Of a stretch of DNA of 64,000 bases, positions 36,501 to 47,781 are shown piece after piece; positions within the stretch are counted from its first letter, which is position 1, and every line of letters begins with the position of its first letter. Under the pieces are notes generated by a model, which made no database searches, was not told the DNA's origin, and saw only the letters and a list, made by a program, of their open reading frames with translations. Both the position numbers and the translations under genes were made by a program. The stretch spans positions 176,574-240,573 of the forward strand of contig CAJJDP010000090.1 in assembly GCA_905182995.1 (NCBI GenBank), read 5' to 3'. The DNA is from Paramecium octaurelia. Lineage: Eukaryota > Ciliophora > Oligohymenophorea > Peniculida > Parameciidae.

Positions 36501-36642
36501 TGTTTTGACTTAAACTTTCAGGAAGACTCAGGACTTAAGGTTTCTATTCATAAAAATCATCATTGATTTAAGCAACATCATCAACGCTTTGATCCAAATT
36601 AGGATCTTTGTAATCTTCTAAGTTATCATTCGAAGACAACAT
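33584..36642 (-). CDS. EAG/CNG-type K+ channel, second copy
   Basis: Starts MLSSNDNLEDYKDPNLD. Membrane segments S1-S6 lie at about 36190-35430, with K+ filter VTMISVGYGD at about 35545. A C-linker (KYMNRKHISFELQ) and a cyclic-nucleotide-binding fold follow at about 35250-34950. A CxxC-YGHDIQNC cysteine cluster (about 34720-34700) precedes the tail, matching the CxxC-WTHN-C cluster of the channel at 164. The S4 region (LSLIIFITQYHYFAKIIRN) has few regularly spaced Arg/Lys residues, unlike the first channel. The C-terminal end YALVKPFEV continues through in-frame TAA/TAG (Gln) to the TGA at 33584. Splicing in the middle is only partly resolved. Confidence 0.86.
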
Positions 36643-36924
36643 TAATTATGGTTTTTATTACATTAATAGTAGTTGAGATAATTAATAAAAAAAGTATTTC
36701 AATATATTTTCAACAATTTCAAGCTATGAAAAATTAAATTATTATCTCAAAAATCTAAAAGTCCATATGAATTTGATTAGATAATTTTAAAATTAGCTAA
36801 ATTTTTTAAGTAAATTTAAAAAATCAAAACTTTAATAACAAATAGTTTCCTTCATTGTATTAGTTACATTTTTTATTTAATAAGAGGACCATCCAAAATC
36901 GCTGAAAGCCATTGTATGAGCAAT

Positions 36925-37652
36925 TTTGATTAATTCATATAGAAATAAGTATATTTGTAATTATAATTTAGATGGGCATTTATTTTCGACTATTGTTTTA
37001 ATAATGATTTATTTGATATATAAAATTAATTACCATATAAATTGGATAATCTAGAGTTTCGATTGATATCTAAGATATATTCCAATCTTCTTATGAAATT
37101 TAAATTGGCATAATAAGAATTAATATGGGAATACTTTGTTCAACTATTTATCATCAAACGTTTTAATCAATAAGATCAATTCTATGTAAACCATAAGGAA
37201 ATAGATATAGGGTTCATTAATTAATTCTTCTAGAAAGGATATATAAAATTAAACTAATAATACATGTAGTTTTTTTAAATGATTTTTTCAAATTTTCTTT
37301 AATTTAATAAAAGTTGCTTATTTTCACAATCAATCCTAAACAAACTTGATTTTCTCTATTTCCTATTTTATTTTCATTATTCTCTTTGTTTCGAATATAA
37401 TTAATATTGAAACTGATGGAATTTTAATAATATGGAAATCAAATTAAGTTTTCCTCAAGATTGGTTTATTATTTTTAATATATATAAATTTGCTCTCTGT
37501 TTTCAGCTAGATTAGTTAACTCTTTATAATAAAATCTATTTTCCAAGAGGTATCCTCTAATAATTGATATATTATTAGATTGTGGGGTGATTCAAAATGG
37601 CAAGTAATTTGGATTAAAAAATATTCTATCAAAAGAGAGATTAACAGAATGA
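36925..37652 (+). CDS. Probable unrecognised helical protein gene, structure unresolved
   Basis: A clearly coding-like frame runs on the plus strand: DLFDIQNQLPYKLDNLEFRL, MKFKLAQQELIWEYFVQLFI, NHKEIDIGFINQFFQKGYIK. A second frame starting about 37420 reads EFQQYGNQIKFSSRLVYYF and LIIDILLDCGVIQNGKQFGL and ends at TGA 37650-37652. A 23-nt GTA...TAG intron (GTATATTTGTAATTATAATTTAG, about 36950-36972) joins an upstream piece (LINSYRNK) in frame. The junction near 37390 is not solved, and the ATG is not certain. Composition is helical, with no membrane span or known domain. Confidence 0.5.
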
Positions 37653-37757
37653 ATAAAATTTAAATTCATAAATTTAAGAAGATGGAGATATATAATTAAA
37701 ATGAAGAAAAACCTGAAAGACATTCAATAATTATACTTTATTTAAATTGAAATATTT

Positions 37758-39581
37758 TCATTATTTGAAAAATCTCAATAATGTGCATTAATTAGTGAAG
37801 TTTTTATTCAAACTTTTAGCTTCTCCAAAAAGTGTCTTATGTGTTTTATTAACACTTGAATCATCATCAGTTTCAGTGAATTATGATTTTAATAAGGTTG
37901 TGTTAAATGTTGATGGTACTTTTTAATTTTCAATTATTTTCTGAGTTGATAATGATCTCATCTCAGAAGAGACTGCGCAACTTTGATCAGGCATGCTTTG
38001 ATTATTCTTTTTATGTTTTTTGCATGTTTTTGTAATTAAAGAACTAAAATTTTTCATAATATTTTCTTTGTTATTATCAGAACTTCTTTCTTAAGAAACC
38101 TTTTTTTGTTTTAACTAACAATGTATATTAGGTTATGATGCTGTATGAGTTTGAATTACATTCTTGGCTTTGCTATTGATTAATAGATTATTAATTTTTT
38201 CATCGATATTTGATGAACTTATTTAGGTTATTGAGGATGATCTTGTTTATGCTTTTGATGCAATTGAAGAGAAGTAGAAATTTGAGAAAAAAGGAGTAAA
38301 GACATTTTCACTTTCTGAATTCAAAGATTTTTAAAGATCCCTCTAAAAATTATTCTCTCCTCTAGTTATTTCATTTTAATCAAAATTCATTTTCATAAGG
38401 TCTGGTTTGAATGGTGGTTCATAATGTCTATTAAGAATTTTGAATAGAGATTTATCTTATAACCAAGGATGTTTTAGAATCTCATAAATTCCATAGTCTT
38501 TTCCAAGTCTATTAAAAACATCCTTTTACAACAATTTGTACATCAGATCTCTGGATTCAACACTGCAGTTTTTAGTTGGCAGAGTTAATTCATGTGAAAG
38601 TATGTTTTTATAAATCTACTCTGGAGTATTTGAATAATATGGTGGCAAACCAGTCAATAGTTCATAAAGCAGGGCTCCTAAACAATAATGATCAATCTAA
38701 TAATTATGACCTGACTTTAATAACATTTCAGGTGCCATATATTCTGGAGATCCACAAAATGAAAATGCCATTAAATCATCTTTCATATTGGGTCTAGCTA
38801 ATCCAAAATCAGCCAACTTGATGTTACCATCTTAATCTATTAGAATATTCTCTGGTTTGATATCTCTATAGATTATTCCATTTTCATGTAAATGATGAAT
38901 AGCTAAACAAACTTAACTAAAATAAAATTTTGCTTATTGTTCATCCATCCTTTTTACTCGTTTCAATTGTTGAAACAATTCGCCTCCTGGACAATATTCT
39001 AAGGCAAAACAGACCCAATTCTTTGTTTCAAATACGCTCAATAATTTACATAGAAAAGGATGTGAATCACTCTATTCTGCTAAAGCAACCATTATGTTTC
39101 TTTCATTCTATATGATTTAAAATTTATCGTGTTCTTAAATGAATTGTTTTGATATCATTTTCAAAGCCATAAATTAACCATTTGATTTACATCTCACCAA
39201 GTAGACTCTCGAAAAGCCGCCCACTCCTATGCATTGCAAGAAATAGAATGAGTCCAACGATATTAGCGGTTGCTGTATAGCATGCAAGGGTTTTAATTAA
39301 ATTGTCTAATTTGTAAGGAATCCTAAATCTTAATTCTATGTTAAGTAGAAATCCAAAGGTATGTTTTAATCTATTGTTTAAAATCCCACTAGTAGTGGTG
39401 AATTTAACAAATTTTTTAAATAATTGACTAAATTATATGTAGTTTGATTTAAAGTTGGAAATTAGATCGAATGTTATAATTCATTGTTTAAGTAAATTTT
39501 TACATTCACCACTCCTGACCTATTGATTTCTTTCTTTACATAATTGTTCATTAATGATTGAACCTTATATTTTTGATCCAT
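37758..39581 (-). CDS. AGC-family Ser/Thr protein kinase
   Basis: Intronless 607-residue protein. The first about 130 residues are a beta-rich N-terminal region (VNVKIYLNNELQHSIQFPTL) of unknown fold. The kinase has the Gly loop GVGGFSRVYLV, catalytic Lys in MALKMISK, hinge LEYCPGGELFQQL, catalytic loop YRDIKPENIL, DFG in LADFGLARP, and SFCGSPEYMAPEML. It ends with an AGC C-tail (HYEPPFKPDLMKMNF). The sequence after the kinase is Ser/Asn/Lys-rich and disordered. All catalytic residues are present. Related to PKA/PKG/S6K/RSK-type kinases; the upstream activator is unknown. Confidence 0.93.
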
Positions 39582-39880
39582 AGCAATATTTGTCTGTTAA
39601 TTAAATAATTTACTATTATTCACAATATTTAAAAATGCAAACAAATATTATAAATTGTATTAAAATTATAAATTATAGATCAATTAGTTCGCAAAAAATA
39701 AAATTCCTTATGACATTGTTTTTCCAAGTAACCTAGTGCTCTTTATATTAAGTAACTACAAGAAGTTATTAATAATTTAATTGTAATTGAGAAAATCGCA
39801 AAAAGAGAAGTTTCATCATAAATTAGATCAAATTTTAATAAAAAAGATTAGTGTAAAATGATAGATGACAATATTCATTA
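39582..39880. other. Spacer between same-strand genes
   Basis: About 300 bp, very AT-rich, with no coding-like frame seen. Confidence 0.5.
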
Positions 39881-40727
39881 TCAATTCTGTATTAGTTTAA
39901 TTTGCTTCGATTTCATTCTCTAAAAAATACTATTTTATATTTTTACTGCTAATTCTTATTCGAATTCTTTGCTCATTTTCTCTTTTAATTTATCCGCTTC
40001 TAATCTCAATAAGTATTTCTCTCTTTATTATTATTCTTTTAATTTCTGAAGTTTTTCAACTTTATTCAATTTATCATCAAATTATTATGCTTTCACTTCC
40101 CTTAACTATTAAAGCTTCTCTTAATGTTTCTGAACCAACTGCTAATAGGTTTCAACTTTCAATTTTTCACTCTTTTTTCTTTCGCTATTTTATTTTGACA
40201 AGTTCGAAAGAACCTAAACAAATCTTCAAAATTAATACATCCTCTGATTTTTTGAATCGAAGTTCTAGTGATTGGTTTATTTTATTAATCTTATTTTCCA
40301 AAATCACTTCACTTTATTATTATACACACTCAATCTGATGAGAATGATTCGACAGTTTTCTGTGCAAGGATGTCATAAACTCCTTGTGGTATCCATTCTC
40401 ATACTTTTCCAAGGAATCTAAAGTCTTCTCTATTTTTTTCTTATACCCCTAAATAATCTAGAATATCGCATATACATTTAACTTTTCTTTCTCTATTTGT
40501 TAACTTTGAAATAAGGTTCTCTCGAAATGATTTCTTCGTAACTAAGCTTTGAGTCTGGCTATTTCCTTCTGTCTTTCCTGTTCCTTTTGAATATTGCTAT
40601 ACTTTTCATTCTTTTATTTTAACTTCATCTCATTCTATAATTCTTTTTGCTTTTGAATTCTTTCATACTCTTGCAAATGCTATTTATCTTTTTCTAATTT
40701 CATTTTGTACCTCGTTAATGGATCCAT
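39881..40727 (-). CDS. Coiled-coil protein, unknown
   Basis: Begins MDPLTRYKMKLEKDKQHLQE and is almost entirely coiled coil (KNEKYSNIQKEQERQKEIARL, QQLVQKHQEKLQQLREVKAQ, YLLRLEADKLKEKMSKEFEQ). A 25-nt GTA...TAG intron (about 40217-40241) must be removed to keep the frame through the middle. No globular domain, signal peptide or membrane span. A cytoskeletal or basal-body role is plausible from composition and organism but not shown. It ends at TGA 39881-39883. Confidence 0.7.
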
Positions 40728-40746
40728 ATTATTAATTAATATAAAA

Positions 40747-42123
40747 ATGCAATGTAATTAAAAATGTTTTGCTTAACCAGGCCAAACCTTGATCGATCTA
40801 GCTATTACCAATAATTGCAATGTGTGGAGATTGAAGAAGGCAAATAAATTAGAACATTGCCATTTGATCCCAGGCTAGGAAGTGATAATGTAATATGATA
40901 ATAAGCGTATTTTATAACGCGATTTGCTAAAATCCATAAATATTTCCATACCCATTCTCTATATGTGGGATAGGGATCATATACAAGGTAATTTGTAGAT
41001 TTGCTATGACTATTTGATATTTACTGTTAATTCAAAGAAATTGAGTAAGGAGCATAAAGGCAAGGAAGATCATTTAAATTTTTCTATATATGTAAATGAG
41101 ATTTACAAAATAATATTCAATCCAATAGCTGAATTAATGTAAATAATTATATGGGGTATTTGTGGTAACAGAGTGCCTGAAAACCAAAAGAAACTTCTGA
41201 TTGAATTAAAAGCTATAAAAGGTGAAACAAAAGCAGTAAAGGCATTTGTAAGGGAATTGTGGTAAATGAAAGGTAAGAGCAAAAGAATGATAACAATGGA
41301 GGCATTTACATATTTGATACAGCAACTATAACATGAACATGAATCTGTTACTGGAGATTCGTTCAATACGAGAGTGAAAAAAGGGGAGACCAATTTAGAG
41401 TGCCTGAGTAGTGTGTATAATTTCAATTATGTTGAAATAAACGAAAAGAATGGATCGATGGAGGTTTGCAAGGCTAGGTAGCAATAATAGCCAAAAGAAT
41501 AAGCGAAGGTTAGTTTGAGTGAGGAGAGTCGGATAATCTCAATGAAGTAAGTATTAGAAATCGCTGACGGTATGCCGTCTTATTTGTAAACGAAGCCATG
41601 GTTCTTATTATTTTCTATCAATAGACATGGTAAAGTAGAGTTAATATGTAGGTAGTTCGTATCAGGAATTTTTGAGGAGAACAGAGTATGCTGGGCCTCA
41701 TGTGATACTGATCAAGGATCAAGGCAAGAAGGTATTTGGAGGGTTCTTGTTGAGTTCTTGGAGATTGTCTAAGAATGAGTTTTTCGGACAGGGGGAATCC
41801 TTTTTGTTTATCTGTCTATATAATCATACTAGGATATTCAAAGGGACTCAGAAAAATAGGTGTTTTCAAATGGCTGATGAGACTGGGTTCAGTATAGGAG
41901 CAGGGGATAAGTAAGTGAATGATAATAGAGTTTTAGATATGGTTTATTTGTAAGCAGTTCGTTTAGTAAAGGGGAATCGAATCCAAGTGAAACCTTTGAT
42001 AATGAAGTGTTGTCGAGCGAGGTTAATTTCCAAATCCAAGAGTTTGAGGTTTGGGGTTTGGATGAGGAAGCGGTGCATTAATTGAAGTTTCAAGACCAGA
42101 AAAGATCATTATTTACAAAATGA
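40747..42123 (+). CDS. OXR1-like protein: LysM plus TLDc
   Basis: The start at 40747 (MQCNQKCFAQPGQTLIDLA) puts a LysM motif at residues about 12-50 (GQTLIDLAITNNCNVWRLKK through LIPGQEVIM). A middle domain similar to the OXR1/NCOA7 intermediate region follows. The TLDc domain is at the C-terminus: WFLLFSINRHGSSYQEFLRR, GPHVILIKDQGKKVFGGFLL, SIGAGDKYGLFVS and FQIQEFEVWGL. Introns of 22 nt (GTAAAG...TGTAG, near 41640) and 26 nt (GTAAGT...TTTAG, near 41910) are required. TLDc proteins protect against oxidative damage and bind V-ATPase in other eukaryotes; the exact role here is inference. It ends 15 bp before the zinc-finger gene. Confidence 0.88.
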
Positions 42124-42138
42124 ATATTAATAAGTTAA

Positions 42139-42519
42139 ATGAATAAATAATAATGTTGCTAATAATGTGACAGCAATGAAAATGTTTTGGTTTGTGTTAA
42201 GTGTTCGTAAGGGTTGTGTGATGAATGTTTCTAATAGTTTGGGGGGAAGGATTTTGAGGCATTGTGTCCAGTTTGTTAAATGCTTAGTCTATTTAGGTAA
42301 TCATAGGTGGAGATCTGCGAGGCTTGTGCAGACATCCACGAGAGTGAATAAGAGGAGATGGAGTGCCTGTATAGATCAATGAGCTTGATGAAGGAGAAGA
42401 TGAACCAATTATTCTTGGTGGGATAGCAAAGGATTAAGAGAATAGAATAATTGAAATAATAAATATAATTAAATGAAAATGAAATTTATATGTTGAAAGC
42501 GTAGGGCTAGATTTTATGA
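42139..42519 (+). CDS. Small zinc-finger protein
   Basis: Intronless 126-residue protein starting MNKQQCCQQCDSNENVLVCV. Cysteine pairs at the N-terminus (CCxxC, CVKCS, CDEC, CPVC, CEAC) form a RING or B-box-like treble-clef arrangement, with one His (IHES) as a candidate ligand. A coiled coil follows (KEKMNQLFLVGQQRIKRIEQ LKQQ region). The order zinc finger then coiled coil resembles TRIM/B-box-type adaptors, but the spacing does not fit a canonical RING, so ligase activity should not be assumed. It starts 15 bp after the OXR1-like stop. Confidence 0.7.
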
Positions 42520-42588
42520 TAAATAGACATTATTTTGTCATTATATATAGTAATAATTAAAATTTAAACAATTAAAACAGATATAAAT

Positions 42589-43681
42589 ATGGGTGTTTGT
42601 TGCACACACTCAAATGAAAAATTCGAAAATCTCATAGCTCCTCAACTCATTAAAGAAGATATTAAGTATGACCAATTCGCTCTTAAAATTTAAAAGCATT
42701 ACAAAGGATATAAAGCCAGAAAATTATATCATAAAATGAAGATCAAAACAGAAGAATCTCCTGTAGTTCATCATCCAAAACCAGAAATTGCCTAAAAACT
42801 AAGCCAAACTCCCACAGATTACGCTTTAACTGTTTAAAAAGCCTTGTATAAACTTGGCCCATTTCGTTATAATGATTTTATCAACTCGGATGATCCGAAT
42901 AAAAAATCTACGAATTTCCAATTTACAGAGGAAGACAAAAAGTTGCCATTTTTAGAACCACATAGATTAATTGATGGAGCTATCTACATCGGCTAATGGA
43001 AGAATGGAATGAAATGGGGAAAAGGTAAATAAATTTGGCCAGACGGTTCTGTTTATGAGGGTTTTTGGTAAAACAATAAAGCATGTGGGATAGGCAGACT
43101 AATTCATTAAAATGGAGATGTTTATATTGGAGATTGGTTAGATGATTAATGCCATGGCTTTGGCGTTTATACACATAATGACGGCACAATTTATAAGGGG
43201 AATTGGGTGGAAGATAAACAAGAGGGAGATGGTACTGAAGAATATCCAGATGGTACAATATACAAGGGTCAATTCCTGAATTCGATGAAGCATGGACAAG
43301 GAGAATGCTTTTATTCCAATAAAAATTAGTATTTTTAATAAATTACTATTAAGCTACTAAGGGGAATTTTAGTATAATTTTATTCACGGTTAAGGGAAGT
43401 TTGTGTGGAGTGATGGGAAGGAATATGAAGGAGCTTGGGAAAATAATCAGATGCATGGGTATGGAGAATTTAGATGGCCAGATGGGAGATCATATAGGGG
43501 AGATTACAAACATGATTTGAAGGATGGAGAGGGGGAGTTTATTATTGATGAAAACACCAGATATAAGGGTAGTTGGAAGAGTGGGAAGCAACATGGAGAT
43601 GGAGTGCTAGTAGTGAAGGACTTTGCAAGGCCAGGAGTTTGGTGTGAAGGGATTAGAATCCAATGGAAAGATAAGTTCTGA
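42589..43681 (+). CDS. IQ/MORN-repeat protein with acylation-type N-terminus
   Basis: Starts MGVCCTHSNEKFENL, with Gly2 and Cys4-Cys5, a myristoyl/palmitoyl-type signal. An IQ-like motif lies at about residues 32-50 (ALKIQKHYKGYKARKLYHKM), a calmodulin-type site. At least eight MORN repeats follow (YIGQWKNGMKWGKGKQIWPDG, YEGFWQNNKACGIGRLIHQNG, YKGQFLNSMKHGQGE). A 25-nt intron (GTATTT...ATTAAG, about 43330-43354) keeps the repeat frame, after which they continue (KFVWSDGKEYEGAWENNQMHG). It is a probable membrane-cytoskeleton scaffold, like the MORN protein at 16549. Confidence 0.9.
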
Positions 43682-43808
43682 ATTTTCTTGATTATTTTAA
43701 CTATTATTATATGCTATTGAGGTGTGCCTCTGTAGAATTGTTTTCAATACTTCCTTGTGTAGAATAATAATATTACATTTTAATTTTAATAATTAAATAC
43801 AAGCTAAA

Positions 43809-45741
43809 ATGTCAGAAGAAATTCAATAATCAAATTCTGGTTAGTAGCTGATTACCAATTATTTTAATCAGAATCCTGAAAATTCTATGGATAGATAAAA
43901 ATAAATGAAAAAAAGAAAAATTGAAAATGAAATTTCGAAAAAAAAAATGAATACTAAATCAAAAAGTGATGAAGAATCATCTAATGATAATTTTCCTCAG
44001 GCACCAGTAAATTTACCAAATTGCTAAAAGATCTATAAATATCTGAAAAATCCAAAAGAGATTTGCAATGAAGCGGGCAATGCAGGGAAGATTTAGATGT
44101 AAAAAAGTTTGGAGGAAAGCAAATAAAAAATGAGTACGAATGATATAACCAATTATATGAAATCAAAAGAAGTAAAAATAGTTTAGTAACCCATTCAAAA
44201 ACCTTAAGATGAGGAAACCTGCAAGTTGTAATAGAAATTATTAGAAAAGGAACAGATTGAGAAACAATTACGATAAGAGAAGTAATAATTAGAAAGTGAA
44301 CGTTAAGAATTAATTTTATAACATAATGCTTTTAAAAAGCGTACTCAAGATGTATTTGCAGAAGCATTAAAATAAGTAGAGGAATTAAAGCGGGAAAAAA
44401 TGAGAGAATATTTAGAGAGGGAAAGATATCGATTAGGAGAGTTTGTTAGTTCTAGGAACAATGTAAGATTTGTGGAAGAATGGTAAGATGGTTATGAAAT
44501 TAAATAAGTTAAAGAATCATTATAAAAGTTAGAAAATGAGAGAACATCATTGGAGTAATAGAAAAATGAAATCAAAGACAAATAATCTACAAAAAACTAG
44601 AAGGACAAACAAAATAAATTATTTGAATTAGATTTTGTAAATGGAGACTTAGATGCAAATTAGAAGAAATTAAGAATTCAATTCTAGTTGAGCATATTAA
44701 AAAAGGAGGAGGAAGAGTTGAAATTAAAGTTAACTAAATTGGAAGAAGAGAAACAATAATTAGCATATAAAACAAGAAGGTTTATGGAAGAATAGAAGTA
44801 ATTTTGATTCAAACTTTAGTTGTCGATATTATAGAGCAGATCCAAGATGGCCATTGATAGCTCAAAGATATTAAACTTTGGGATTGTTGGGAAAGGGAGG
44901 ATTTTCTGAAGTTTATAAAGCTTTTGATTTATAAGAATACAGATTATGTGCATGCAAAATTCATTATTTAAATCCTCAATGGAATGAAAATGCAAAAAAT
45001 AATTACATCAAGCATGCTTTGAGAGAAAATGATATTCATAAGAGATTGAAGCATGTCAATATAGTATCATTATATGACACTTAAGAAATAGATTAAGACT
45101 CTTTTTGGTACATTTATGTATAATAAGAAAAAGCACTGTACTTGAATACTGTGATGGGACTGATTTAAATCAGCATTTGAAGAAATATAAAATTATTGCA
45201 GAGAAGGAAGCAAAATTGATTTTGAGACAGGTTTTAGCAGCCTTACATCACATGAGTTGCAGTCCAACTAAAATTATTCATTATGATTTGAAACCCCAAA
45301 ACATTTTATTTCACAAAGGAGAAGTTAAACTTACAGATTTTGGATTATGTAAGGTGTTGGATTAGGATACTACAAGATAAGAATTAACATCTCAAGGTTT
45401 GGGAACTTATTGGTATTTGCCTCCAGAGTGTTTCATGGAATAACCAAACATATAAATCAGTACGAAAGTAGATGTGTGGTCAATAGGAGTGATCCTATTT
45501 GAGATGGTATTTGGTAGAAAACCTTTTGGTGAAGGAATGTCTTAAGAACGAATTGCTCAAGTAATAATAAATGTAACTTCTTTAGGAAAGAGTTATCTTA
45601 AATTCTTTTTAAGTTAAATTCCCTTAAAAGCCTACTGTATCTCAAGATTGCAAAGATTTTATTCTCAAATGTCTAACCTATAATATGGAGGCAAGATGGA
45701 ACATCACTGAAGCTTTTTACTGCAATTATATATAAAGCTGA
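43809..45741 (+). CDS. Tousled-like kinase (TLK)
   Basis: The N-terminal half is disordered then long coiled coil (KKRTQDVFAEALKQVEELKR, EEELKLKLTKLEEEKQQLAY). The C-terminal kinase is TLK-typical: LGLLGKGGFSEVYKAFDLQE, YIKHALRENDIHKRLKHVN, FCTVLEYCDGTDL, catalytic loop IHYDLKPQNIL (His-Tyr-Asp instead of HRD, as in all TLKs), TDFGLCKVLD, GTYWYLPPECF, then VDVWSIGVILFE. Introns of 22 nt (near 44793-44814), 26 nt (about 45102-45127) and 25 nt (near 45560-45584) are needed. TLKs regulate Asf1 and chromatin assembly during S phase in other eukaryotes; in this cell the same is likely. Confidence 0.93.
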
Positions 45742-46249
45742 ATATAAACTAATTATAAAATATAATATATTTTTTGTTATATTATTTAATCGTCAATACT
45801 AGTTGAAATATTTTATTATAAACTCTTATAATTATTTGTATTTATTTTTGAGATAGTTAGTTTTATCATTAATCTAAAGTATTATTCACTGTCATCTATT
45901 GATGTATCAAGCGCACATTATTTCTAAGAAAATAACCCTTCATCATTTTTATTGTATCAAAAAGTGATTATATTAAGAATTAAAATATTCTTAATTTTCA
46001 GATCATAGATCTAGAATATGCATAAGGAGATCATAAAATGAGATATGGATAATCAATAAGCTAACCTTCTTAGTATCCTTCTCTCACTTTCAAACAACAA
46101 CTTTCATTTTAAAAAATATTCTTTGTTTTACTCTATTGATAATTGAAGAATTTATATATCATTAATTAATGTAAAGAATATTTAGAATATTCTTTCTAAT
46201 AAAGATAATTAACTTATTATTAATTTGCGATTTGACTTTAGCTAATTTT
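45742..46249. other. Spacer with weak minus-strand signal
   Basis: AT-rich. A minus-strand stretch about 45790-45960 (DEGLFSQKQCALDTSIDDSE) is coding-like but runs without stop into the antisense of the TLK gene, so I do not call a gene. Nothing else seen. Confidence 0.35.
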
Positions 46250-46483
46250 TCAAAACATTTCCTTGCTTTTAAACTGAACTTATGTGACTTCTGCTTCTTC
46301 ATAATCCTCCATTAATAAAAACTTAAATTATTCTAAAATTAATCATTTTTAAGGATCTTCACTTATTAGATTTACTCTAAACTGAAATTTTTGCATGCCT
46401 ACTGGGGGATGAACAAAATTTTCTAATTGTAGCATCTAATATTTCTTATTTATTGCAAATTGTGGTAGGATGACAAATTTCAT
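46250..46483 (-). CDS. Very small hypothetical protein
   Basis: About 67 residues: MKFVILPQFAINKKYQMLQL, then GMQKFQFRVNL and, after removal of a 30-nt GT...AG intron, FKFLLMEDYEEAEVTQVQFK ending at TGA. No family recognised. The intron keeps frame on both sides and removes an in-frame TGA, which supports a real gene. Low confidence because it is short. Confidence 0.4.
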
Positions 46484-46761
46484 AATTTATATTTGGATGT
46501 AAATATTAAAAATTCTTGATTAATTTTAAAAATTGTTTAACAAGATAACATATATTTAAATGATGAGATATCATCTCATTAACAATTCGTAAGTGGAATC
46601 CATGTATTTTGATTTTATTTTGAAATAAATTTATACAATAAACATGACATGCTATTCTAAATATATATTTAGAATTTTAAGAAAGGACTTTGAATTGGTT
46701 TAGGTGGAATATTGATTTGAAAAATAAATAACAAAATAGTTAGCATCATAAACAAGGAAAA

Positions 46762-47051
46762 TCACTCATCATTCTCGAATGGCTCCAAATTATCATCATC
46801 AAGAAAGTCAGGTGGAGCTATAACATCAAATATCACACCTTCTACTTCGACATTATACTAATATTCACGACCTAAATGGATAGAAACTAGTATCTACTGT
46901 TAGGATTGTAAGGCACAATTGCTCGTTCTTATGGTTACTGTATGTATTTATTGGCCCATGACAATCTAGGAAAAGGGTGATCCTATGTGATTTGACTTTA
47001 GTTAGTTGTAGAATCGTATGTTTGAAATTTTTTTGAGGAACAAGATCCCAT
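46762..47051 (-). CDS. Small N-acylated acidic protein
   Basis: Begins MGSCSSKKFQTYDSTTNQSQ: Gly2, Cys4 and Ser5-6 give an N-myristoylation plus palmitoylation signal like Src-family and other acylated adaptors. A 26-nt intron (GTAGAT...CATTTAG, about 46880-46905) joins to REYQYNVEVEGVIFDVIAPP and an acidic end (FLDDDNLEPFENDE). The spliced product is 87 residues, probably membrane-bound by its lipids with an exposed acidic tail. Function unknown; no homologue recognised. Confidence 0.65.
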
Positions 47052-47195
47052 TGTATTTGTTAATTTAATTAAAAATGTTATTTAAAAAAAAAAATGTCAC
47101 ACAGCATTTATGCTCCCTAAATCTTAATGATGCAACAATTAATTAAAATTAATTAGGGTTTTATCCTATCAATTTTTGTGAGGATAATTGGCTCC

Positions 47196-47731
47196 TCACA
47201 GAATGTTATCCTTCTTATCAATGATCTTGGCAATTATTTTTAAAACATGACTGGCTAATTTTGCTAGTTATTATATTTTATTTAGGTTTTGCTGCAAAAT
47301 TATATATAATTGGCATCTTGATACTAAATCTCCTTGAATACCAGACGTAATCTGTTGCTGAGGGTTTGTTCCTCGTGCTATATCGACTGAGATCTTTATT
47401 CCTGGAGTGAATCATTCAATTTATAAATCAAATCAGATTCACTCTAATCGTGTGAGGGAGAAAGAATCTGATCTTGGATTTTCTTATAAGGGAGAGACAA
47501 TCCTTTTTATAACTCAGTTATTTAAATCTTGAAATCAGTTTTTCCTTTTCAGAAAATTAGATTCCTCATAAAAATCTCTATTACGAAAACTTAATACAAA
47601 AATTCTGCCTCTCATTTTCCAAATCTGTCTTTAGCAGAGTCGTTTACTCATGGAGTTTGTAAAGATCTTTTAAACTATATTTCTGATTCGTAACAAGATA
47701 AATACAGATATATAATTAAGGATAACAATTA
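47196..47731 (-). CDS. Possible small helical protein, poorly resolved
   Basis: Minus-strand frame in which the end is convincing (ISVDIARGTNPQQQITSGIQ, then QNLNKIQQLAKLASHVLKII, TGA 47196-47198). The upstream part (DLYKLHEQTTLLKTDLENER) is coding-like in another frame. Introns needed to join them were not found. It could be one gene with two or three introns or two fragments. No family. Confidence 0.35.
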
Positions 47732-47781
47732 AAGTTTCTGGATATTTTATCATGTTAATTATATAATTTGTGATGTCTTAG

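Noticed and set aside
45790..45960. Minus-strand coding-like stretch after the TLK gene
   Set aside because: It runs without stop into the antisense of a real gene and has no clear start.
47178..47199. Hairpin GTGAGGA...TCCTCAC as terminator or RNA gene
   Set aside because: Seven-bp stem only, overlapping a probable stop codon; nuclear eukaryotic genes do not use such terminators, and no flanking RNA motif was seen.
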